Source: an uncultured Collinsella sp.
GTDB lineage: Bacteria > Actinomycetota > Coriobacteriia > Coriobacteriales > Coriobacteriaceae
Reading direction: 5' to 3'
Assembly (NCBI GenBank): GCA_900554585.1
Contig: USHS01000026.1
Span: 1 to 10,320 of the forward strand
DNA: 10,320 nucleotides
Shown here piece by piece: positions 5,792-10,320 of this stretch. The notes beneath the pieces are model-generated. The model was not told the DNA's origin and did no database searches. It was given only the letters and a program-made list of their open reading frames with translations. Both the position numbers and the translations under genes were made by a program. Every line of letters starts with the position of its first letter. Position 1 is the first letter of the stretch.

Positions 5792-5817
5792 ACTATGATG
5801 TAACGATCAACTGTCAA
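5792..5817 (-). promoter_or_regulatory. greA: greA promoter region
   Basis: The minus strand has a perfect TTGACA at 5812-5817. The best -10-like hexamer, CATAGT (5792-5797), is only 14 bp away, and pairs at 17 bp with an overlapping TTGTTG instead. The exact boxes are uncertain, but no other promoter is possible between the tatA terminator and greA. Confidence 0.5.
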
Positions 5818-5820
5818 CAA

Positions 5821-5857
5821 AACGAAAAAGACCGGCTAGCCTGCGGGCAAGCCGGTC
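5821..5857 (-). terminator. Intrinsic terminator of tatA
   Basis: On the minus strand GACCGGCT pairs with AGCCGGTC, with a further GCC/GGC past a T-T mismatch and a CGCA loop, followed by UUUUUCGUUUUG. It lies 25 nt past the tatA stop, and its U-run runs directly into the greA promoter. Confidence 0.9.
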
Positions 5858-5882
5858 AGGTGCTCACCCCAAAGGGATGGGA

Positions 5883-6158
5883 CTACTCTGCGTCCGCGTC
5901 GCTGTCCTCTGCCTGCTTTTTCTTGGCAGCAGCGAGCTTGGCCTCGAGCTCTGCGATCTCCTTGTCCTCCTTGGACTCCTCGACCACGACATCCTCGGCC
6001 TGCTTGGTTTCGCCCTTATCGTCGCCCTCCATACCCTCACGGATATTCTTGACGGTAGAGCCGAGGGACTTGCCGAGCTTCGGCAGGTTCTTAGGCCCGA
6101 AGATGATCAAGACAACGACGAGAATAATGATGAGCTCAGGAGCCCTCAGTCCAAACAT
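5883..6158 (-). CDS. tatA: Sec-independent (twin-arginine) translocase subunit TatA, 91 aa
   Basis: Pore-forming component of the Tat system, which exports folded proteins across the cytoplasmic membrane. The short N-terminus is followed by one membrane helix (about residues 7-20, [14 protein letters not shown]), the conserved [10 protein letters not shown] hinge (20-29), an amphipathic helix (to about 43) and a charged Glu/Lys/Asp-rich C-terminal tail with coiled-coil character. TatA rather than TatB is inferred from the short tail and the FGPKNLP hinge; these families overlap. The frame is open further upstream through the tRNA gene, but the ATG at 6158 follows GGAGG with a 5-nt spacer and begins the canonical MFGLRAPEL. 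No tatC is in the window. It is monocistronic, with its own promoter and terminator. Confidence 0.93.
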   Translation of the reverse strand: MFGLRAPELIIILVVVLIIFGPKNLPKLGKSLGSTVKNIREGMEGDDKGETKQAEDVVVEESKEDKEIAELEAKLAAAKKKQAEDSDADAE

Positions 6159-6194
6159 GTAGACCTCCACAATACAGCGAGACAAGCTCGAATG

Positions 6195-6223
6195 AGTATA
6201 CCGCGGGTGCCGCGGTATCACAA
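6195..6223 (-). promoter_or_regulatory. tatA: tatA promoter with a 21-bp palindrome in the spacer
   Basis: On the minus strand TTGTGA (plus 6218-6223) and TATACT (plus 6195-6200) are spaced exactly 17 bp. Most of the spacer and part of each box form a perfect inverted repeat, ATACCGCGG-CAC-CCGCGGTAT (6198-6218). A transcript would start near 6188, about 30 nt before the tatA ATG. The palindrome looks like a repressor operator, though the factor is unknown. Confidence 0.6.
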
Positions 6224-6231
6224 CAATAGCT

Positions 6232-6259
6232 AAAAAAAGGGACCGCAAGAAGCGGTCCC
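6232..6259 (-). terminator. Intrinsic terminator of tRNA-Pro
   Basis: On the minus strand GGGACCGC pairs with GCGGTCCC around a UUCUU loop and is followed by seven U residues. It lies 12 nt past the CCA end of the tRNA. Confidence 0.93.
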
Positions 6260-6270
6260 TCCTCATGCTC

Positions 6271-6347
6271 TGGTCGGGTTGACTGGATTTGAACCAGCGA
6301 CCCCTGCGTCCCGAACGCAGTGCTCTACCAAACTGAGCCACAACCCG
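6271..6347 (-). tRNA. tRNA-Pro (anticodon CGG)
   Basis: A 77-nt cloverleaf with CCA encoded. Acceptor stem CGGGTTG/CAACCCG with discriminator A; D arm GCTC..GAGC; anticodon stem CTGCG/CGCAG with loop TTCGGGA, giving anticodon CGG followed by G37, as usual for proline tRNAs; variable loop GGGTC; T arm GCTGG TTCAAAT CCAGT. The first base pair, C1-G72, is typical of bacterial tRNA-Pro. It reads CCG codons, which fits a GC-rich genome. It sits between ispE and tatA with its own terminator. Confidence 0.97.
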
Positions 6348-6355
6348 TTAGCTCG

Positions 6356-6364
6356 ACTATAGTA
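6356..6364 (-). promoter_or_regulatory. Candidate -10 region for tRNA-Pro
   Basis: The minus strand reads TACTATAGT, containing TACTAT and TATAGT, 9-17 bp before the mature tRNA 5' end. No -35 box is recognisable, so the tRNA could instead be processed from an ispE read-through transcript; no ispE terminator is visible. Confidence 0.3.
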
Positions 6365-6396
6365 ACAAAGATTTTCGCCGTGTGCTAGAGAAATTT

Positions 6397-7293
6397 TTAT
6401 TTCTTTGGCGCGTCGATTTGAACCGTGTTGGGAATAAGCTCAGTCGCGCAGGCCCACCAGCCATTTTGCTGGGCAGCTCCCGCAAGATGGGCTGCCGTAG
6501 CGACGGTATCGCAAATGGCAAACGAGCAGGCACCCGACCCGCACACGTCCACGGCAACGGTTCCCTCCTGTGCGCGCAGCCAGTCGAGGACCGTCTGGAT
6601 CCGCGGCTCCATCTGCGCGGATATGACGCCCAGATTGTTATGAACGAGCGCATATGCCGCCTCGGCATCGCCGGCGCGTAAGGCAGAAGCAATCGCACCG
6701 GGTTTGTCCGCGGGCACCGGGCTCTCATCAAATCGTCGATACGCTTCAACCGTTGAAACGCTCGTCTCGTGCGGTTTGACCAATACGACAGGTGTCGCCG
6801 GAAGCACAGGATACTCAGTGGCCAGCACATCTCCCCCGCCGACGTAGAATGCGGGACTCGTGTGCAAAAAGAACGGCACGTCGGCGCCGATACCGCGAGC
6901 GATGTCATCGAGCGCGGGGCCGGCGCGGTCGATACCCCACAGCTCGGCCAAGGCAACGATGACCGCAGCGGCATCCGTCGAGGGGCCTCCCAGGCCGGCG
7001 CACAGCGGGATACGCTTTTCGATCGTCACGCACACGTTGGCATCGCGACCGTAACGCTCGGCCATAGCGATTGCCGCCCGATAGGCCGTATTTTTTTGCA
7101 TGGGAAAATCGGATGCCGGAACCGTCTGGACGGTCAACGCCTGCGCCGGCGTGACCGTCACGGTATCGGCTAGACCGACGGCTGCCATCAGGGAATCGAC
7201 CCTGTGATAGCCGCGGGCGTCGCGCTCGGTATGAACCCCCAGATAGAGGTTAATCTTTGCCGGCGCGGTAAGGATGAGGGACCGATCGGTCAC
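6397..7293 (-). CDS. ispE: 4-diphosphocytidyl-2-C-methyl-D-erythritol kinase IspE, 298 aa
   Basis: GHMP-superfamily kinase that phosphorylates CDP-methylerythritol with ATP, a step of the MEP pathway to isoprenoid precursors. The N-terminal APAKINLYLGV (residues 10-20) contains the conserved catalytic Lys13. The ATP-binding GHMP loop is PLCAGLGGPSTDAAA (96-110), with Asp107 as the likely catalytic base; the usual form is GLGGGSSDAA, so two positions differ. The C-terminal VDVCGSGACSFAI supplies the third glycine-rich GHMP motif. The start is GTG at 7293, with the SD GAGGAG lying in the last codons of veg. Only 2 nt separate the two genes, so translational coupling is likely. veg-ispE adjacency is also found in Bacillus. 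No terminator is seen before the tRNA. Confidence 0.95.
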   Translation of the reverse strand: MTDRSLILTAPAKINLYLGVHTERDARGYHRVDSLMAAVGLADTVTVTPAQALTVQTVPASDFPMQKNTAYRAAIAMAERYGRDANVCVTIEKRIPLCAGLGGPSTDAAAVIVALAELWGIDRAGPALDDIARGIGADVPFFLHTSPAFYVGGGDVLATEYPVLPATPVVLVKPHETSVSTVEAYRRFDESPVPADKPGAIASALRAGDAEAAYALVHNNLGVISAQMEPRIQTVLDWLRAQEGTVAVDVCGSGACSFAICDTVATAAHLAGAAQQNGWWACATELIPNTVQIDAPKK

Positions 7294-7295
7294 CG

Positions 7296-7592
7296 TTAGT
7301 GCTCCTCGAGCTGGTTGCCGAGCGGGGTAAAGATATGTTCGCCGCTCTCGGGGTCGAACAGTTCGACCTGGCCGGTAAGGACATCGATGTACTGGTAGGA
7401 CTGACGCGATTTGCGGCCGCGACGCTCGTCAACCTCAACGATAAAGACAGCGGGGTGGACGCTCTTGATGGTGCCCATGCGCTCGATGACGCGGGTACGG
7501 CCCATGTTGGCCTTAACCTTGACGCGATCGCCCACCATATCGGTCAGCTTCTCGTGGATGTCGTCGACGTGATTGACTTCCATCTCTTCCAT
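7296..7592 (-). CDS. veg: Veg family protein, 98 aa
   Basis: Small soluble protein of the Veg/DUF1021 family. In Bacillus subtilis Veg is abundant in growing cells and has been linked to biofilm regulation; its biochemical role is not settled. The core GDRVKVKANMGRTRVIERMG (21-40), followed by VHPAVFIVEVDE and SYQYIDVLTGQVELF, aligns well with the Bacillus pattern [20 protein letters not shown]...SYSYADVLTETVEL and suggests a compact beta-rich fold. The family is usually about 86 aa; this one has N- and C-terminal extensions. The frame is open to a TTG at 7616, but ATG 7592 follows GGAGG with an 8-nt spacer and is preferred. It lies directly upstream of ispE, the same neighbourhood as in Firmicutes, and a promoter is visible upstream. 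Confidence 0.88.
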   Translation of the reverse strand: MEEMEVNHVDDIHEKLTDMVGDRVKVKANMGRTRVIERMGTIKSVHPAVFIVEVDERRGRKSRQSYQYIDVLTGQVELFDPESGEHIFTPLGNQLEEH

Positions 7593-7600
7593 GAATAGGG

Positions 7601-7605
7601 CCTCC
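7601..7605 (-). promoter_or_regulatory. veg: Shine-Dalgarno deciding the veg start
   Basis: GGAGG on the minus strand is 8 nt before ATG 7592 and inside the longer TTG-started frame, so the shorter protein is favoured. Confidence 0.7.
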
Positions 7606-7619
7606 AGAGGGTGCAATTC

Positions 7620-7639
7620 AAAAAGGGGATAATACCCCT
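7620..7639 (-). promoter_or_regulatory. veg: Short stem-loop with U-run in the veg leader
   Basis: On the minus strand AGGGG-TATTAT-CCCCT is followed by a run of U, about 30 nt before the veg ATG. The stem is only 5 bp, so it is a weak candidate for a leader attenuator. Confidence 0.3.
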
Positions 7640-7659
7640 AAGATAGACAAAACTCTAAT

Positions 7660-7689
7660 ACTATAGCACCCTGCTGCAGCCATACGCAA
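7660..7689 (-). promoter_or_regulatory. veg: Candidate promoter of veg-ispE
   Basis: TTGCGT (plus 7684-7689) and TATAGT (plus 7660-7665) on the minus strand are spaced 18 bp. The -10 is a good match and the -35 moderate. Transcription from about 7653 would give a 60-nt leader containing the small stem-loop at 7620-7639. Confidence 0.5.
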
Positions 7690-7695
7690 GCAGCT

Positions 7696-7711
7696 AAAAA
7701 AGCCCGGTCCC
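7696..7711 (-). terminator. Possible degenerate terminator after dtd
   Basis: The minus strand reads GGGACCGGGC followed by six U, 12 nt past the dtd stop. It looks like the 3' arm and U-run of an intrinsic terminator, but the expected 5' arm (GCCCGGTCCC) is absent. Only CGGTCC within the dtd 3' end (about 50 nt upstream) could pair with it. Confidence 0.25.
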
Positions 7712-7722
7712 AAATTAACTAC

Positions 7723-8169
7723 TTACAGATTGTCTGTGTCCAGAACGATGGTGAACGGACCGTCGTTGACCAGGTCGACCTTCATATCGGCGCCAAAGAT
7801 ACCGTGCGCCACATGCTCAACGTCCTGAGCGACGAGTGTCAAAAAGTACTCGTAAAGTTCGTTAGCGACATCGGGCGCGCCGGCGTCCGTAAACGACGGA
7901 CGGCGGCCGTGGCGGCAGTCGGCAAACAGCGTGAACTGCGCCACCACGAGCACCTCGCCGTCGACATCCGCCAGCGCCAAGTTGGTCTTGCCGTTCTCGT
8001 CCTCGTTGATACGCAGCCCGCGGAGCTTGCCCCACAGCTTGTCGGCTTCGGCGCGTGTGTCGCCGTGGCCCACGCCCAGCAGCACCAAGTAGCCGCGTCC
8101 AATACGGCCCACGCACTCGCCGTCGACTGTCACGCTGGCGTTGAGCACGCGCTGCACCACCGCACGCAC
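7723..8169 (-). CDS. dtd: D-aminoacyl-tRNA deacylase Dtd, 148 aa
   Basis: Homodimeric proofreading enzyme that hydrolyses D-aminoacyl-tRNA (and Gly-tRNA-Ala), keeping D-amino acids out of proteins. It begins MRAVVQRVLNASVTVDGE, as is standard for the family. The active-site strand is AQFTLFADCRHGRRPSF (77-93) with the conserved Thr80; the usual SQFT has become AQFT. The cross-subunit Gly-Pro motif appears as NDGPFT (135-140). Length equals the family norm (about 145-150). The start is GTG at 8169 with GAGGAG 6 nt upstream, embedded in the last codons of rdgB. The 3-nt gap implies coupled translation with rdgB. Proximity to murI, which makes D-glutamate, is suggestive, but that is inference only. 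Confidence 0.95.
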   Translation of the reverse strand: MRAVVQRVLNASVTVDGECVGRIGRGYLVLLGVGHGDTRAEADKLWGKLRGLRINEDENGKTNLALADVDGEVLVVAQFTLFADCRHGRRPSFTDAGAPDVANELYEYFLTLVAQDVEHVAHGIFGADMKVDLVNDGPFTIVLDTDNL

Positions 8170-8172
8170 GGT

Positions 8173-8814
8173 CTACTCCTCGCCCGTCAGCTTGGCGGAC
8201 AGATGCTCGAGCGCATGGAAACGATGGCTGATGGCGTTCTTCTCGTCCGCCGTGAGCTCGGCCATGGTCTTGCCCGGCGTATCGACCGGCAGGAACAGCG
8301 GGTCGTAGCCAAAACCGTGTTCGCCGCGGCCCTCGTGCGCGATAACGCCTTCGCAGGCGCCCTCGCCATAGGTGACCAGGCCGTCCGTATCGATAAGCGC
8401 GACGACGCTCATAAAGCGCGCGGTACGGTCCTCGTCTGCCACGCCTTCCAGGTTAACGAGAAGCTTGGCGTTGTTGGTGGCATCGTCGCCATGCACGCCC
8501 GCATAGCGCGCGCTATACACGCCCGGCTCGCCGTCCAACGCATCGACGACCAAGCCGGAGTCGTCAGCGATGGCCATAAGGCCCGTCTCCTCGACCGCAG
8601 CCTGCGCCTTGATGATGGCGTTCTCCAAAAACGTCGTGCCGTTTTCCTCGGGGTCCTCAAAATCGCCCAGCTGGCCGAGCGCCACAAAGCGCACCTCGGG
8701 CATGACCTTGCCCAAAATGGCCTCGATCTCGGTGAGCTTATGGGCGTTGCCGGTTGCCACGACGATGGTCGCCGCCGGGTCGAGGGTGTCGATGTCAATC
8801 TTCTCAAGTGCCAT
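8173..8814 (-). CDS. rdgB: Non-canonical purine NTP pyrophosphatase, RdgB/HAM1 family, 213 aa
   Basis: Hydrolyses ITP, dITP and XTP to monophosphates, cleansing the nucleotide pool before incorporation. Family motifs in order: nucleotide-binding VVATGNAHKLTEI (18-30), the metal/catalytic segment ADDSGLVVDALDGEPGVYSA (83-102) followed by RYAG, base-recognition GFGYDPLF (167-174), and the C-terminal EKNAISHR (191-198). The N-terminus is about 13 residues longer than the minimal family, but ATG 8814 has an excellent SD (AAGGAG, 7-nt spacer). It is downstream of rph and directly upstream of dtd; the murI-rph-rdgB order recurs in other Gram-positive genomes. A 146-bp gap with a hairpin separates it from rph, so it may have its own promoter, but the only -10-like hexamers (TATAAG near 8899-8904, TATAGA at 8832-8837) lack a -35 or overlap the SD. 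Confidence 0.95.
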   Translation of the reverse strand: MALEKIDIDTLDPAATIVVATGNAHKLTEIEAILGKVMPEVRFVALGQLGDFEDPEENGTTFLENAIIKAQAAVEETGLMAIADDSGLVVDALDGEPGVYSARYAGVHGDDATNNAKLLVNLEGVADEDRTARFMSVVALIDTDGLVTYGEGACEGVIAHEGRGEHGFGYDPLFLPVDTPGKTMAELTADEKNAISHRFHALEHLSAKLTGEE

Positions 8815-8925
8815 AGCTGGTCTCCTTTGTCTCTATAGCAATGCCGAGTTGAGGACGACGAGGACTTCGGCCTCTCTCCCGTCTCAATCAACGGCAGTCT
8901 TATACTTCGACGTTTTCCCAGATAA

Positions 8926-8962
8926 AACCTGCCAAAATAAACCTGTCCCTTTTTGGCAGGTT
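8926..8962. repeat. Hairpin with AGGGACAGG loop overlapping the rph stop codon
   Basis: A perfect 12-bp inverted repeat (AACCTGCCAAAA / TTTTGGCAGGTT) with a 13-nt loop that reads AGGGACAGGTTTA on the minus strand. The first arm shares the last two bases of the rph UAA stop. UUAUC follows the second arm, and with its own two terminal U residues this gives a short U-run, so it may serve as the rph terminator. Its loop resembles those at 1273-1305 and 3018-3048 while the stem differs. Confidence 0.85.
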
Positions 8963-9686
8963 AGGCGAGGGCTTGGCGCTGAGGCTCGATGAGCTCGGCG
9001 ATACCCTTATCGCCCAGGTCGAGCAGGGCGTTGAGACGCTTGCGGTCGAAGGGCGCCTGCTCGCCGGTACCCTGGAGTTCGATCATCTCACCAGAATCGG
9101 TGGCGACGAGGTTCATGTCGACCTCGGCGTGGCTGTCCTCGGAATAATCCAAGTCGAGCAGGGTGTTGCCGTCGACGACGCCCATGGAAATGGCGGCAAC
9201 CTGGCCCGTGAGCGGGATGCGCTCGAGTTTGCCCGCCTCGACCCACATGGCAAGGGCGTCGTGCAGCGCCACCCAGGCGCCGGTAATGCTCGCCGTACGC
9301 GTGCCGCCATCGGCCTGGATCACATCGCAGTCGACGGTAACGGTGTACTCGCCGAGCGCCTTCATATTGACGACGGTACGCAGGCTGCGGCCGATAAGCC
9401 GCTCGATCTCCATGGAGCGGCCCTTGCGGTTGGCATGCTCGCGCTTGCAGCGTTTACCGGTCGAGGCCGGTAGCATCGCATATTCCGCCGTTACCCAGCC
9501 GGCCTTGGCGCCCTTGCGCCAACCAGGCACACCCTCCTCGATGGTGGCGGCGCACAGTACGCGCGTGTCGCCGAACTCAGCCAGGCACGAGCCGTGGGCG
9601 TGCTTCATGACGCCGCGGGTGAGCTTAACGGGGCGCAGCTCGTTGACGGCGCGGCCTTTGGCGCGGTTGACCTGCATGTATTCCAT
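8961..9686 (-). CDS. rph: Ribonuclease PH, 241 aa
   Basis: Phosphorolytic 3'-5' exoribonuclease that trims the 3' ends of tRNA precursors; it works as a ring-shaped hexamer. Recognisable segments: [30 protein letters not shown] near the N-terminus (18-47, interrupted by no gaps), [15 protein letters not shown] (89-103), the phosphate-binding [11 protein letters not shown] (127-137) and the acidic [16 protein letters not shown] (177-192), which carries the conserved active-site aspartates. Length is normal for the family (about 240). ATG 9686 follows AAGGA with 7-8 nt spacing; a second Met at codon 4 is less well placed. It lies 53 bp after murI with no terminator seen between, so the two are probably co-transcribed. 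A hairpin begins on its stop codon. Confidence 0.97.
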   Translation of the reverse strand: MEYMQVNRAKGRAVNELRPVKLTRGVMKHAHGSCLAEFGDTRVLCAATIEEGVPGWRKGAKAGWVTAEYAMLPASTGKRCKREHANRKGRSMEIERLIGRSLRTVVNMKALGEYTVTVDCDVIQADGGTRTASITGAWVALHDALAMWVEAGKLERIPLTGQVAAISMGVVDGNTLLDLDYSEDSHAEVDMNLVATDSGEMIELQGTGEQAPFDRKRLNALLDLGDKGIAELIEPQRQALA

Positions 9687-9739
9687 GGAACTATCCTTTC
9701 GGCAAAAGATGTGGCGAAGCCTCCGGCGACATTGCGAGC

Positions 9740-10320
9740 CTAACCGAGTTCGTCGATATCGACATGCTCGATGCTTTTAAGCGGCTGGCCAAAGATAAAG
9801 CTACCCGCCACCGCAAACTCGGCAATGTTGTCAGACGTGGTGGCAAAGCGATGCTGTGGCTCGGCGGTATCGCCCGCCAGCTGCTCACGGCGCGTGAGGA
9901 TATCGGTCAGCTCGCGGGTGGTCTCCTCGGCGGAGCTCACCACGCGCACCCCGGGTCCTAGCGCATGGCGGATGGGACCCACCAGCAGCGGGAAGTGCGT
10001 ACAGCCGAGTACCACGGTATCGATGCCACGATCGTGCAGCGGCTCGACTGTGGCGCCGACCAGCGCGCGAACGGCTGGCGTATCAAAAATATCCTCGTTC
10101 TCGAGCCACTGCTCCTGCAGATGCGCGCCCGAGGCGAGCTCGTGCTCGACGACCTCGACAAAGCTCGAAGCCGGGCAGCCATACACATCGACACCAGCAT
10201 CCAAATCCTGGATGGCGCGCGTGTAGGCGCCCGAGCGAATGGTGAGGTTGGTGGCGAGCACGCCCACGCGACGCGTACGCGTGCTGTTGATTGCCGCACG
10301 GGCACCCGGCGCGATCACAC
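9740..10320 (-). CDS. murI: Glutamate racemase, C-terminal 192 residues (5' end beyond window)
   Basis: Interconverts L- and D-glutamate to supply D-Glu for peptidoglycan. The visible part starts at [10 protein letters not shown], a conserved mid-protein segment, and contains [26 protein letters not shown] and the catalytic-cysteine motif [11 protein letters not shown] (about residues 102-112 of this fragment). The second catalytic Cys would normally lie in the C-terminal motif seen here and the first in the missing N-terminal third. The first in-window codon is GTG, but it encodes an internal Val; the real start is off the right edge. The C-terminal tail, ending [10 protein letters not shown], is normal for the family. 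It is followed by rph after 53 bp. Confidence 0.95.
   Translation of the reverse strand, partial: VIAPGARAAINSTRTRRVGVLATNLTIRSGAYTRAIQDLDAGVDVYGCPASSFVEVVEHELASGAHLQEQWLENEDIFDTPAVRALVGATVEPLHDRGIDTVVLGCTHFPLLVGPIRHALGPGVRVVSSAEETTRELTDILTRREQLAGDTAEPQHRFATTSDNIAEFAVAGSFIFGQPLKSIEHVDIDELG

Noticed and set aside
5883..6341. Longer TatA starting inside the tRNA gene
   Set aside because: The upstream part is the reverse reading of tRNA-Pro, its terminator and the tatA promoter; the ATG at 6158 has a strong SD and starts the family's normal N-terminus.
7804..8838. Long plus-strand open frame opposite dtd and rdgB
   Set aside because: Antisense shadow of two well-recognised genes; composition biased to Ala/His/Arg, with no recognisable motifs.
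8832..8904. Promoters for rdgB (TATAGA at 8832-8837, TATAAG at 8899-8904)
   Set aside because: The first would place the start site inside the Shine-Dalgarno; the second has no -35 (TTTTAT at 17 bp).

Overview
The window is a GC-rich (roughly 60%), densely packed stretch of bacterial chromosome in which every gene I can support lies on the minus strand, so it reads right to left. Gene content and style (ClpC, fused ThrE-type exporter, LysRS with an extra C-terminal tRNA-binding domain, Veg-ispE, murI-rph-rdgB) together with intergenic hairpins built around GGGACAGG/GGGACGGAGG motifs suggest a gut Coriobacteriia member, most likely Collinsella. That placement is recognition-based inference, not a database result.

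Layout in transcription order: 3' part of murI (glutamate racemase, cut by the right edge), rph (RNase PH), rdgB (non-canonical purine NTP pyrophosphatase), dtd (D-aminoacyl-tRNA deacylase), veg (Veg-family protein), ispE (CDP-ME kinase), tRNA-Pro(CGG), tatA, greA, lysS, a long hairpin-filled gap, a ThrE-family threonine/serine exporter, a second hairpin-filled gap, a DUF2798 membrane protein, and the first 71 codons of clpC, cut by the left edge. rdgB-dtd and veg-ispE are tightly coupled: spacing is 2-3 nt and the downstream Shine-Dalgarno lies in the last codons of the upstream gene.

The genes are mostly housekeeping: cell-wall D-glutamate supply, tRNA maturation and quality control (rph, dtd, lysS), nucleotide-pool cleaning, isoprenoid synthesis, Tat export, transcript elongation and proteolysis. 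Strong intrinsic terminators follow greA, tatA and tRNA-Pro, and another sits just upstream of the DUF2798 gene.

The unexpected content is intergenic. Two gaps (1003-1305 and 2875-3262) and the rph/rdgB junction carry hairpins whose stems differ completely, while the loop on the minus strand begins with the same GGGAC-type motif. Several start exactly at a stop codon. The gap downstream of lysS also holds a 99-nt multi-segment palindrome beside a perfect 13-bp hairpin. Two genes (lysS and DUF2798) have a full terminator only 17-35 nt before their start codons, and the tatA promoter spacer is filled by a perfect 9-3-9 palindrome.
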